The notes beneath the pieces are model-generated. The model was not told the origin of the DNA. It ran no database searches and saw only the letters and a list, made by a program, of their open reading frames with translations. Shown in pieces: positions 27,523 to 35,950 of a stretch of 64,000 nt of DNA. Positions within the stretch are counted from its first letter, which is position 1, and each line of letters starts with the position of its first letter. This stretch comes from Streptomyces canus (GTDB lineage Bacteria; Actinomycetota; Actinomycetes; Streptomycetales; Streptomycetaceae), in assembly GCF_030815415.1 (NCBI RefSeq), contig NZ_JAUSWW010000001.1, positions 1,798,001 through 1,862,000 on the forward strand, written 5' to 3'. Made by a program: the position numbers and the translations under genes.

Positions 27523-28503
27523 TCAGTACGCGGTGAGGTCGCGGACGGTCGCCACGACCTTGTCGACGGTGGGGATGACCCGCTCCTCCAGCGCGTCCGC
27601 GAACGGCAACGGGACGCACTCGCCCGCCACCCTGCGCACGGGCGCGTCCAGCAGGCCGAAGCCCTCGTCGGCGACGACCGAGACGACGGTGGCGCCCCAG
27701 CCGCCCTGGTACGGGTTCTCCTCGACGGTGACGAGCCGCGAGGTCCGGGCGAGCGAGGCGAGCACGCAGCTCATGTCCAGCGGCACCAGACAGCGCAGAT
27801 CGACGACCTCGGCCTCGACACCCTCCTCGGCGAGCCGGGCGGCCGCCCGCAGCGCCACCGGCACCATCGCGGCGAGGGCGACGAGGGTCACGTCGGCACC
27901 TTCGCGCACGACGGCGGCGCGCCCCAGCACGACCACGTGGTCCGGTGGCGGGGGCGAACCCTTCGACGCCAGCAACCCCTTGTGCTCGAAGAAGACCACG
28001 GGGTCGTCGCTGCGGATCGCCGCCGCCATCATGCCGATCACGTCGGCGGGCGTCGCCGGAGCCGCGATCTTCAGGCCGGGGACGGTGAGCGCCCAGTTCT
28101 CGGTGGCCTGCGAGTGCTGGGCGCCGAAACCGAGCCCGCCGCCGTTGGCGGTGCGCACGACGAGGGGCACGGTGACCTGACCACCCGTCATGTAACGCAC
28201 CTTGGGTATCTCGTTGGCGAGGTAGTCCCAACAACAGGCCAAAAAGTCCGAGAACATGATCTCCGCGACGGGCCGCATCCCGGTCATGGCGGCGCCCATC
28301 GCCGCGCCCACGATGGCCTGTTCGGAGATCGGCGTGTCCCACACCCGCTCCGGCCCGAACTCCTGGAACAGCCCGGCGGTTGTCTTGAACACCCCGCCGG
28401 CCTCCCCGATGTCCTCTCCCAGGCACACGACGGCCGCGTCCCGGCGCATCTCCCGCGCGATGCCCTCGGCGACCGCCTCCCGGTAGGTGATCACGTCCGC
28501 CAT
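27523..28503 (-). CDS. 2-oxoacid/acetoin dehydrogenase E1 component, beta subunit
   Basis: Transketolase-like beta subunit of 326 residues with the typical LGEDIGEAGGVFKTTAGL (about residue 28) and the pyrimidine-domain segment ISEQAIVGAAMGAAMTGMRPVAE. It forms a heterotetramer with the alpha subunit, whose gene it overlaps by 13 bp. No E2 or E3 gene is in this operon, so it must borrow partners or work as a decarboxylase/ligase on its own. Confidence 0.88.
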   Translation of the reverse strand: MADVITYREAVAEGIAREMRRDAAVVCLGEDIGEAGGVFKTTAGLFQEFGPERVWDTPISEQAIVGAAMGAAMTGMRPVAEIMFSDFLACCWDYLANEIPKVRYMTGGQVTVPLVVRTANGGGLGFGAQHSQATENWALTVPGLKIAAPATPADVIGMMAAAIRSDDPVVFFEHKGLLASKGSPPPPDHVVVLGRAAVVREGADVTLVALAAMVPVALRAAARLAEEGVEAEVVDLRCLVPLDMSCVLASLARTSRLVTVEENPYQGGWGATVVSVVADEGFGLLDAPVRRVAGECVPLPFADALEERVIPTVDKVVATVRDLTAY

Positions 28504-29471
28504 GCGGCACCCCCGTCGGCCCATACGTCGGTCAGCGCCTGCTCCGGATCGGGCGCGGGCGCGCTCTTCGCCGCCTCGACCGCCTTGCGTACGACGTCCT
28601 GGGCGCGCTCGTCGGCCGCGGTGAGCGTCTCCTCGGGCACGCCCAGCTCGGTCAGCCGTCCCCGCGCGATGTCCAACGGATCGTGCTTGAGCCAGCGTTC
28701 GACCTCCTCGGCCGGACGGTAGGTCGCCGGGTCGGACCGGCTGTGACCGAAGTGCCGGTAGGTCGCGGCCTCCAGCAGGGCGGGCCCGTCTCCTGCCCGG
28801 GCCCGCCCCGCCAGGGCGGCGACGGCGTCCCGGACCGCGACGACGTCGTTGCCGTCGACCGTCTCGCCCGGAATGCCGTAGGCGGACGCCCGGTCGGCGG
28901 CGGGCCGGGCGACCGCGGTGACGGAGGCGATCGGCGTGTACTCCATGTACAGGTTGTTCTCGCAGACGAACAGCACGGGCAGCTTCCACACGGCGGCCAG
29001 GTTGAGCGCCTCGTGGAAGGCTCCGATATTGGTCGCGCCGTCACCGAAGAAGGCCACCGCGACCTGGTCGGTGCCGCGCAGCCGCGCCGACCAGGCCGCG
29101 CCGGCCGCCATCGGGAGGTGGGCGCCGACGATGGCGTAGGAGCCGAGCATGCCCGTGGCCGCCTTGGTCAGGTGCATGGAGCCGCCCTTGGCGCCGCACA
29201 ACCCCGTCGCCCGGCTCATGAGTTCGGCGAGGCATTCCTCGGGGGTGGCGCCCCGCGCCAGGGCGTGGTGGTGGCCGCGGTAGGTGGCGAAGACGTAGTC
29301 GTCGGCGCGCAGGGCGGCGCTCGCGCCGACGGCGATCGCCTCGTGTCCGGCGGCGAGGTGGGTGGTGCCCTTGACGAGGCCCTGGAGGAACAGGTCGTGG
29401 GCGGCCTTCTCGGTACGGCGGATGAGGACCATCTGCTCGTACAGGGCGAGGAGTTCGGCGCTATCCACCAT
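28491..29471 (-). CDS. 2-oxoacid/acetoin dehydrogenase E1 component, alpha subunit
   Basis: Thiamine-diphosphate-binding subunit of 326 residues. The ThDP motif begins at FFGDGATNIGAFHEALN and ends with VCENNLY about 26 residues later. RGHHHALARG and the phosphorylation-loop-like TYRHFGHSRSDPATYR are normal for the family. The ATG lies within the end of the M24 gene (11-bp overlap); a GTG three codons earlier is an alternative start. Confidence 0.88.
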   Translation of the reverse strand: MVDSAELLALYEQMVLIRRTEKAAHDLFLQGLVKGTTHLAAGHEAIAVGASAALRADDYVFATYRGHHHALARGATPEECLAELMSRATGLCGAKGGSMHLTKAATGMLGSYAIVGAHLPMAAGAAWSARLRGTDQVAVAFFGDGATNIGAFHEALNLAAVWKLPVLFVCENNLYMEYTPIASVTAVARPAADRASAYGIPGETVDGNDVVAVRDAVAALAGRARAGDGPALLEAATYRHFGHSRSDPATYRPAEEVERWLKHDPLDIARGRLTELGVPEETLTAADERAQDVVRKAVEAAKSAPAPDPEQALTDVWADGGAAWRT

Positions 29472-30798
29472 GGGTGTCACCACCCCGGTTGAGATGGGAC
29501 TGCGACTCCCGCCGGGTGTTGAGTTCGCCACCGACCGTCCAGTACTTGCGGCCCGCCACCAGCAGTTCCTCGGCCGGGAACTTGGTGATGACCTCGCAGC
29601 CGTCGGCGGTGACGACGAGCTCCTCCTCGATCCGGGCGGCGGACCAGCCGTCGGCGGCCGGCCAGTAGGTCTCCAGGGCGAACACCATGCCCTCTTCGAG
29701 GACTTCGGGGTGGTCGAGGGAGACCAGACGGCTGAAGATGGGCTTCTCCCAGATGGACAGCCCGACCCCGTGGCCGTACTGCAGCGCGAAGGCGGCGGTC
29801 TCGTCGGCGAAGCCGAACTCCTCGGCACGCGGCCAGACCCGGACGATGTCGGCGGTGGTGGCGCCGGGGCGGACGAGCGCGATCGCCTCGTCCATGTACT
29901 CCCGGCAACGGACGTAGGCGTCCCGCTGGGCGCCGGACGCGCTGCCCACGGCGAAGGTGCGGTAGTAGCAGGTGCGGTAGCCGAGGTGGCTGTGCAGGAT
30001 GTCGAAGAAGGCGGGGTCGCCGGGGCGGATCAGACGGTCGCTGTAGACGTGCGGGTGGGGTGAACAGCGTTCCCCGGAGATGGCGTTGACGCCCTCGACG
30101 TACTCGCTGCCGAGGTCGTACAGGACCTTGCTGACCAGCCCCACGCACTCGTTCTCGCGTACGCCGGGCCGCAGATAGCCGTACAGCTCCTCGTAGGCGG
30201 CGTCCACCATCGCGCAGGCCTGGGCCAGCAGGGAGATCTCGTCGCGGGTCTTGATGCGGCGGGCCTCCAGGAAGACCTGCTGGCCGTCGACGACGTCGAT
30301 GCCCTCGGCGCGCAGGGCGGCGAGGACCGGCATCTCGGCGACGTCGATGCCCAACGGCTCGTCCGCCAGGCCGTGTTCGCGCAGCTCGGCGGCGATCTTC
30401 GCGGCGACATCCGCGGCGATCCCGGCGTCCGGGTGGAAGGCGCCGCGGAGGGTGGAGATACCGGCCCGGGCGCCGGTGGGCGGGCCGCCCTTGCCGTCGC
30501 TGTAGTCGAGCCAGGGGTTGTAGAGCTGGTGGTGGCGGGCGGCGGAGCCGAAGTCCCAGACGACCGGTTCGCCACCGCGCGTCAGCAGCGCGAAGCGGAT
30601 CAGCTTGTCCATCGCCCAGGTGCCGATGTGCGTGGCGGTCATGTAGCGGATGTTGGCGAAGTCGAAGCTGAGCACCGCGCCGAGGGAGGAGCGGTTCAGG
30701 GTCTCGTGCAGCCGGGCCAGCCGTTGTCCGCGGAGCCGGTCCAGGTCGACGCGCTCTTCCCAGTCGACGGCGTTGGGTCCGAAAGTGCGGATCGCCAT
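29461..30798 (-). CDS. M24-family (creatinase/aminopeptidase P fold) enzyme
   Basis: Pita-bread-fold protein of 445 residues with an N-terminal creatinase domain (about 1-190) and a C-terminal catalytic domain. Of the five usual metal ligands, Asp in FFDILHSH, His in YGHGVGL, Glu in FALETYW and Glu in RIEEELVV are present, but the second Asp (canonical GYxxDxTRT) is Cys here (GYRTCYYRT). The overall pattern recalls DddP and creatinase-type enzymes more than dipeptidases. It is the first enzyme gene of the operon behind its own TTGACA promoter. Confidence 0.85.
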   Translation of the reverse strand: MAIRTFGPNAVDWEERVDLDRLRGQRLARLHETLNRSSLGAVLSFDFANIRYMTATHIGTWAMDKLIRFALLTRGGEPVVWDFGSAARHHQLYNPWLDYSDGKGGPPTGARAGISTLRGAFHPDAGIAADVAAKIAAELREHGLADEPLGIDVAEMPVLAALRAEGIDVVDGQQVFLEARRIKTRDEISLLAQACAMVDAAYEELYGYLRPGVRENECVGLVSKVLYDLGSEYVEGVNAISGERCSPHPHVYSDRLIRPGDPAFFDILHSHLGYRTCYYRTFAVGSASGAQRDAYVRCREYMDEAIALVRPGATTADIVRVWPRAEEFGFADETAAFALQYGHGVGLSIWEKPIFSRLVSLDHPEVLEEGMVFALETYWPAADGWSAARIEEELVVTADGCEVITKFPAEELLVAGRKYWTVGGELNTRRESQSHLNRGGDTHGG

Positions 30799-30818
30799 GG
30801 CGACCACCCCCACTTTCG

Positions 30819-30847
30819 AGTCAACGACCGTGTCCCGGAAGTGTCAA
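30819..30847 (-). promoter_or_regulatory. Promoter of the M24-E1-amidohydrolase operon
   Basis: On the minus strand TTGACA (30847-30842) and TTGACT (30824-30819) are separated by 17 nt, 20 bp before the M24 start. The -35 box lies inside a 19-bp site shared with the XRE gene upstream region. Confidence 0.5.
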
Positions 30848-30860
30848 GTGCTACTGAACA
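30842..30860. promoter_or_regulatory. Candidate XRE-cupin operator 1
   Basis: TGTCAAGTGCTACTGAACA overlaps the -35 box of the M24 promoter and the 3' end of the regulator gene. It follows the pattern TGTnnA-N7-TGAACA and matches the site upstream of the regulator at 13 of 19 positions. Confidence 0.4.
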
Positions 30861-31483
30861 CTCCGGCCCGCGACGAACCAGACCCCCACGGCCGGTTCGG
30901 CGCCGTCGTTGCGGTAGCGGTGCGGGGTCGTCGACTCGAAGCAGACGGCGTCGCCGGGGCGCAGGACGCGTTCCTCGAAACCGAGGGTGAGGACGAGTTC
31001 ACCGGAGGTGAGGTAGCCGTACTCGGTGCCCGCGTGCCGCATCAGACCGCCCGAGGTGGCGGAGGAACCACCGGGCCGGTAGGTCACCAGCAGAAAGTCG
31101 GCGTCCGTGCCGGGGACGTGCCCGAGCCGCTCCCACACGACACCCGAGTCCAGCTCCAGAACCTCCCGCTCACCCGGGGTGACCAGGGGACCTATGCGTC
31201 GGCCGGGGTCGGCGGCGAAAGCGGCCATGGCGTGCAGCGCGGCGCCTGCGACCGTCGCCGCGGCGGGCTCCCGCGCCTCGAAGAGCGACTCGACGGAGAT
31301 GCCGAGTGCCGTCGTGATCGCGTACAGCGTGCTCACCGACGGCTGGCTCTTGCCGGTCTCGATCTGCGACACCAGGCTCGCGGAGACCCCGACCTCCCGC
31401 GCGAGGGCCCGCAGACTGAGCCCGCTCTCCAGGCGCGCCCGCCGAATGCGCGCGCCGACGGGCGGCACGGCGACAGGTGACAC
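30851..31483 (-). CDS. XRE-family regulator with C-terminal cupin
   Basis: Regulator of 210 residues: helix-turn-helix at about residues 10-65 (IRRARLESGLSLRALAREVG and the recognition helix SASLVSQIETGKSQPSVSTL) and a cupin sensor domain in the C-terminal half (HAGTEYGYLTSGELVLTLG). The GTG start has an AGAGGAG site 7 nt upstream; the in-frame extension of about 175 codons further upstream has no start support and no similarity. It lies just before the M24 operon on the same strand and probably represses it, responding to the pathway substrate. Confidence 0.9.
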   Translation of the reverse strand: MSPVAVPPVGARIRRARLESGLSLRALAREVGVSASLVSQIETGKSQPSVSTLYAITTALGISVESLFEAREPAAATVAGAALHAMAAFAADPGRRIGPLVTPGEREVLELDSGVVWERLGHVPGTDADFLLVTYRPGGSSATSGGLMRHAGTEYGYLTSGELVLTLGFEERVLRPGDAVCFESTTPHRYRNDGAEPAVGVWFVAGRSVQ

Positions 31484-31508
31484 CGGCGACTCCTCTCCCT
31501 CGCGGGAA

Positions 31509-31527
31509 TGTGCAGCACCATTGAACA
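31509..31527. promoter_or_regulatory. Candidate XRE-cupin operator 2
   Basis: TGTGCAGCACCATTGAACA lies 25 bp before the regulator's start codon and has the same TGTnnA-N7-TGAACA pattern as the site before the M24 gene, consistent with autoregulation. Confidence 0.4.
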
Positions 31528-32061
31528 GCCGGGACCCACCGCACGGCCAGCACCGCAGGCAGGCGCGGCACGACAGCTCGCACCGGACGGATGGGCGGGA
31601 CCGGACGACGGGCACGTCGCGGCGCCGCGGTGTTCGGTGCGAGCGGAGCGGTCCTCGCCCTGTCGGGTACCGCGAGAGCGGTCGAGGACCGGCATGGCCC
31701 CCCAGCACCAGCGCCTCGGCCCGTGACACCGGCGCCCGCACTCCGAGAGGGTCCGTGGGCACGGGCGCTTCGGCGGGAAACGGCAGGGCCCGGACGAAGC
31801 CCTCGGCCTCGGCGCCCCGGCCGGGAACGTCGGCGCCGGAGTTCCGGCCGGAAACCGATGGCATGCCGGTGACCCGTGGGCGCGGGCGCCGGGCGGTGAG
31901 ATCGGCCGAACGGCCGACCCTGACCGCCGCGGTCATGGCCGTATGGCCGAGGCGCGCACCCGGGCCCGCGGGCGAGGCTGGAGCCACTTCAGCGCCACCC
32001 GGAGCTGCCACTCCGGCCCCCTCCGACCCGCCCCCGTCCCCTCCACTCGCAGGAGTTCACG
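31528..32061. other. Intergenic region without recognisable gene
   Basis: Arginine- and proline-rich open frames exist on both strands, but none has a ribosome-binding site, recognisable domain or plausible protein composition. I see no repeat, tRNA or hairpin of note. It must hold the promoter for the DUF4333 gene, whose AGGAG site is immediately upstream of its ATG. Confidence 0.5.
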
Positions 32062-32433
32062 ATGCAGCGCAGCAAGTTCCTCGTCGGTGCCGTCGGAGGC
32101 GCGACCGCGGTCGTCGCCGTCGGCGGCCTCGGCACGTACCTGCTCTCCGGGACGGAGTCGACCACCGGGCTCGACGACATCAGCACGGTGACCGTCGACG
32201 GGCACAGGGCCCTGTCGGGCACGGTCGTCGCGGGCCGCACCCAGAGCAAGTACCACCCGCTGCCCTGGGTCGGCGAGAAGGTCACCGGTGTCACCTGCCC
32301 GACCGGTCTGAAGGCCGTGGCGGGGGCCACCGTCACCTGCACCGGCAGAACCACGGGCGGCAAGGCCGTCACGATCCCGGTCTCCGTGGTCAAGGCCACG
32401 CATACGTCCGTCACCTGGAAGTTCGAGCGCTGA
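32062..32433 (+). CDS. DUF4333 domain-containing secreted/membrane-anchored protein
   Basis: Protein of 123 residues with an N-terminal hydrophobic segment (FLVGAVGGATAVVAVGGLGTYLL) acting as signal or anchor, then a DUF4333 domain recognised by GVTCPTGLKAVAGATVTCTG. The two cysteines likely form a disulfide outside the cell. It precedes the ABC exporter genes by 19 bp, so it may be part of the same transcription unit and assist the exporter or respond to its substrate. Confidence 0.85.
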   Translation: MQRSKFLVGAVGGATAVVAVGGLGTYLLSGTESTTGLDDISTVTVDGHRALSGTVVAGRTQSKYHPLPWVGEKVTGVTCPTGLKAVAGATVTCTGRTTGGKAVTIPVSVVKATHTSVTWKFER

Positions 32434-32452
32434 CAGAAGGCCACCTCACCTC

Positions 32453-33136
32453 ATGAGCACTGTTCTGGCCGGTCGCGGCCTCGTGAAGAAGTACGGCTCC
32501 ACCACCGCCCTCGCGGGCGTCGACGTGGAGGTCGGCGAGCGGGACTCCCTCGCCATCATGGGCCCGTCGGGCTCCGGCAAGTCCACCCTGCTGCACACCC
32601 TCGCCGGGATCGTCCGCCCCGACGGCGGTCAGGTCCTGCTGCGCGGCGAACGCATCGACACGCTGGGCGAGAACCGGCTCAGCGCCCTGCGCCGCAAGCG
32701 GTTCGGGTTCGTCTTCCAGTTCGGCCAGCTGCTGCCGGAACTGCCCGCCGACGAGAACGTCGCCCTGCCGCTGATGCTGGAGGGCACCCCCCGCAAGCAG
32801 GCCGTGGAACGCGCCCGCCGCTGGTTCGCCCCGCTCGGCCTCGACGGCCTGGAGCACCGCAGGCCCGGCCAGCTGTCCGGCGGACAGGCCCAGCGCGTCG
32901 CCATCGCCCGCGCCCTGGCCGTCGAACCGGACGTGGTCTTCGCCGACGAGCCGACGGGCGCCCTCGACCAGACCACCAGCACCGAGGTGATCCGTCTGCT
33001 CACCTCCGTCACCCGCGAGCAGGGCGCCGCCCTGGTCATGGTCACCCACGACGCCGACGTCGCCGCCCACTGCGACCGGGTCCTACAGGTCCGCGACGGC
33101 CGGATCAGCAACCACAGCCAGTTCACGGTCGCCTGA
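32453..33136 (+). CDS. ABC transporter ATP-binding protein (MacB/LolD type)
   Basis: ATPase of 227 residues with Walker A GPSGSGKST (about residues 38-46), signature LSGGQAQRVAIARAL, and Walker B VVFADEPTGALD. The Q-loop and EPTGALDQ are typical of the 3.A.1.122/125 family that works with FtsX-like permeases. It is immediately followed by its permease gene. Confidence 0.93.
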   Translation: MSTVLAGRGLVKKYGSTTALAGVDVEVGERDSLAIMGPSGSGKSTLLHTLAGIVRPDGGQVLLRGERIDTLGENRLSALRRKRFGFVFQFGQLLPELPADENVALPLMLEGTPRKQAVERARRWFAPLGLDGLEHRRPGQLSGGQAQRVAIARALAVEPDVVFADEPTGALDQTTSTEVIRLLTSVTREQGAALVMVTHDADVAAHCDRVLQVRDGRISNHSQFTVA

Positions 33137-33152
33137 GCCTCTCGGAGATGTG

Positions 33153-35165
33153 ATGCGCTCCCCCGTCCTGCCCCTGACCTGGCACCTGGCCCGGTCCTCC
33201 GGCCGCCGCGGCCTCCAGAGCCAGTTGCTCGCAGCCGGTGCCGCCGCCGTCGGCGTGTTCGTCATGCTGGTGATGATCGCCGCCACGACCGGTTCCGCCG
33301 TCCGCGCCGACCGCACGGCCTGGCGCACACCCGACGCCGTCGAACACGGCACGGCCGTCCAGGCGCTGGCCACGACGTACGTCCGCCATGAGCCCGTCAC
33401 GGTCGTGTCGCTGGCCCAGCTGCCCGACCGCACCCCGACCCCCGCACCGCCCGGTCTCCAGAACTTCCCGAAGCAGGGCGAGGTGTACGTCTCCCCCGCC
33501 CTGGCCGACCTGCTGCACAAGCTGCCGGCGGACCAACTCGCCGAGCGTTTCCCGAAGCCGGCGTCCTACGGCACGATCGGCTCCGCCGGTCTCGCCTCGC
33601 CGGACGAGTTGGTCGCCGTGGTGGGACGGGCGCCGAGCGCCGCCGCGGTGTCCTCGGCCGCCGAGGGCGGCGCCACCTGGTACGACATCGGACAGGCCTG
33701 GCGCGCCGAGATCTCCGGGTTCTCCGGCACCGCGCGGAGCCTGTTCACCGCCTCCGACCAGGCGGCGGCCATGCTGGGCGTCGTGCTCCTGGGAATGCCC
33801 GTGGTCGTGCTGGCCTCCGCGGCCGGGCGGCTCGGCGCGGCCCGGCGCGAACAGCGGCTCGCCGCCCTGCGGTTGGCCGGGGCGACACCGCGCCAGATCA
33901 TCGCGATGACCGCCCTGGAGGCGGCCACCGTCGGCCTGGCCGGGGCCCTCACCGGTGCGCTCGCCTACGCGGCCCTGCTGCCCGCCCTCGCGAGGATCCC
34001 GTACGGCATCGGCGGCTGGTACACGAGTCAACTCTGGGTCGGGACCGGCTGGTTCGCGGCCGTCGTGCTGGGCGTCACCGCCCTCCTCACCGTCAGCGCG
34101 GTGTCGATGCTGCGCCAGGTGGCGACCTCGCCGCTCGGCGTGGCCCAGCAGGCGAATCCGAGGCGCACCCGGATGATCCGTCTGGTGCTGTTCGTGGGCG
34201 CCCTCGGCTACATCTGGGCGACCTCCGGCGGTGGCGGCCAGCTGAACAAGCGGCAGCTCCTGACCCTTCTGCTGCTGTTCTACGGCACGTTCTGGCTGTT
34301 CGGCCCGTGGGTCGTGGACCGGCTCGGCCGGGTGCTGGGCCGCTTCGCCCGCCGACCGGCGACCCTGCTGGCCGCGCGCCGGCTCAGCGACGACCCGCGG
34401 GGCGCCTGGCGTACCGTCAGCGGTCTGGTGCTGGCCGGGTTCGCGGCCGGGTTCTTCTCGATCAGCATGCTGGGCAGCGACACCGGGCAGTACCGGGACC
34501 AGGTCGCCGTGGTCACCGCCGACGCCGGCACCGCCCGGCATGCCGCCGCCGAGGCCCGTACTCTCCTGCACCGGGCCGGTGTCACCGCGACCGTCACCGC
34601 CGGGCGGGAGGACGACTTCGACACCCTGCTGGGCGGCGCGCCGGGTGTCATCGCCCAGGTCTCCGGCGGCACGGAACGTATCGACACCGCCGTCACCGCG
34701 CTCTCCCCGCTCGCCCCGGGCACACCGCCGTACTCCAGCGACTACGCCGGCGCGAGCGACAGCATCGCCACCGGACGGATCGCCCAGGTCAGCATCGCGA
34801 CCCTGGCCCTGAGCTTCGTCGTGGCGAGCGCCTCGGCGGGTCTGACCGCCGCCGCGAACGTCCTCGATCGGCGCCGCGTGTACGGCCTGCTCCGGCTGGC
34901 AGGCACCCCGCTCAAGGTGCTGGACCGGGCCCGGGTACGCGAGACGGTCGTCCCGCTGGTGGTCCTGGCGGGTGGCACCACCGCGATGGGCATGTACGGT
35001 GCCGGCAAGCTCAACCAGGCGCTCGGCACCACGGTCAACGCCACCGGCCTCCTGCAACTGGCCGTCTGCGCGGTGCTGGGCGCGCTGGCGATGTTCGCCG
35101 CGATCAGCGCCAGCCGGCCGCTGCTGCGGAGGGTGACGGCCGATCCGGCGCAGACCGCGGACTGA
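33153..35165 (+). CDS. FtsX-like ABC transporter permease
   Basis: Membrane protein of 670 residues with about ten transmembrane segments: one near the N-terminus, an extracellular domain (about residues 60-190), then two FtsX-type four-helix modules, one in the middle (EQRLAALRLAGATPRQI) and one near the end (DRRRVYGLLRLAGTPLKVL). It probably exports or senses a cell-envelope-active compound together with the preceding ATPase. ATG chosen after a CGGAG site; a GTG one codon earlier is possible. Confidence 0.92.
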   Translation: MRSPVLPLTWHLARSSGRRGLQSQLLAAGAAAVGVFVMLVMIAATTGSAVRADRTAWRTPDAVEHGTAVQALATTYVRHEPVTVVSLAQLPDRTPTPAPPGLQNFPKQGEVYVSPALADLLHKLPADQLAERFPKPASYGTIGSAGLASPDELVAVVGRAPSAAAVSSAAEGGATWYDIGQAWRAEISGFSGTARSLFTASDQAAAMLGVVLLGMPVVVLASAAGRLGAARREQRLAALRLAGATPRQIIAMTALEAATVGLAGALTGALAYAALLPALARIPYGIGGWYTSQLWVGTGWFAAVVLGVTALLTVSAVSMLRQVATSPLGVAQQANPRRTRMIRLVLFVGALGYIWATSGGGGQLNKRQLLTLLLLFYGTFWLFGPWVVDRLGRVLGRFARRPATLLAARRLSDDPRGAWRTVSGLVLAGFAAGFFSISMLGSDTGQYRDQVAVVTADAGTARHAAAEARTLLHRAGVTATVTAGREDDFDTLLGGAPGVIAQVSGGTERIDTAVTALSPLAPGTPPYSSDYAGASDSIATGRIAQVSIATLALSFVVASASAGLTAAANVLDRRRVYGLLRLAGTPLKVLDRARVRETVVPLVVLAGGTTAMGMYGAGKLNQALGTTVNATGLLQLAVCAVLGALAMFAAISASRPLLRRVTADPAQTAD

Positions 35166-35233
35166 ACCGACCCTCCGCGCACGGCCCGCCGCCACGACAG
35201 CGGCGGGCCGCCCGGCCACCCGTATCCGTGAGG

Positions 35234-35245
35234 CATGATCGAGCC
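35234..35245 (+). promoter_or_regulatory. Leaderless-type -10 box of the response regulator
   Basis: CATGAT ends 6 nt before the ATG, with no ribosome-binding site. The regulator can therefore be transcribed independently of the ABC genes. Confidence 0.45.
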
Positions 35246-35950
35246 ATGACCGCTCCCAGCCCGGCCGGCGCCCCCGGCAGCCCCATCCGGGTGCTCATCG
35301 CCGACGACCAGGACATGGTCCGCACCGGCTTCCGTTTCTTCCTGAACGCGCAGCCCGACATGACCGTCGTCGCCGAGGCCGCCGACGGTGAGGAGGCGGT
35401 GGCGCTGGCCCGTGAACTGCGTCCGGACGTGTGTCTGCTGGACATCCGGATGCCGAAGCTGGACGGTCTGGCGGCCACCCGGCTGCTGGCCGGGCCGGAC
35501 GTCGCCGACCCGCTGCGGGTGGTCGTGGTGACCACCTTCGACCTCGACGAGTACGTGTACGGCGCGCTGCGCGGCGGCGCCTGCGGCTTCCTCCTCAAGG
35601 ACTCCGGTCCCGCGCTCCTCGCGGAGGCGGTCCGGGCCGCCGCGGCCGGCGACTCGCTGGTCTCCCCCTCGGTCACCGTCCGCCTGCTGAAGCATGTGAC
35701 GGACGCCCCGCAGCCGGCCGCCCCCACCCGCCCCGCACCCGTGACCGAGCCGCTGACGGACCGCGAACTCGACGTGGTCCGGCTGGTCGCCCTCGGCCGC
35801 ACCAACGCCGAGATCGCCGCCGAGCTGTACGTCTCCCTGTCCACGGTCAAGACGCACCTGTCCAGCGTGCAGCTGAAACTGCGGGCACGGAACCGCGTGG
35901 AGATCGCCGCGTGGGCCTGGCAGCACGGACAGGTCACGCCCGGTGCCTAG
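35246..35950 (+). CDS. NarL/FixJ-family response regulator (orphan)
   Basis: Two-domain regulator of 234 residues. The receiver domain starts at RVLIADDQDMVRTGF and carries the phospho-acceptor aspartate in CLLDIRMP (about residue 67) and the lysine in FLLKDSG; the LuxR-type helix-turn-helix is at about 170-225 (LTDRELDVVRLVALGRTNAEIAAELYVSLSTVKTHL). Relatives next to such ABC exporters usually have a histidine kinase gene beside them; none is here. Its TAG stop is part of the CTAG bordering a palindromic element. Confidence 0.92.
   Translation: MTAPSPAGAPGSPIRVLIADDQDMVRTGFRFFLNAQPDMTVVAEAADGEEAVALARELRPDVCLLDIRMPKLDGLAATRLLAGPDVADPLRVVVVTTFDLDEYVYGALRGGACGFLLKDSGPALLAEAVRAAAAGDSLVSPSVTVRLLKHVTDAPQPAAPTRPAPVTEPLTDRELDVVRLVALGRTNAEIAAELYVSLSTVKTHLSSVQLKLRARNRVEIAAWAWQHGQVTPGA

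Noticed and set aside
31484..32011. An N-terminal extension of about 175 codons on the XRE-cupin gene.
   Set aside because: Arg/Pro/Gly-rich, unlike any domain; the GTG with AGAGGAG gives a regulator of normal length.
33123..35219. A 698-codon minus-strand frame opposite the FtsX permease.
   Set aside because: Low-complexity composition, no domain, fully antisense to a convincing membrane protein.
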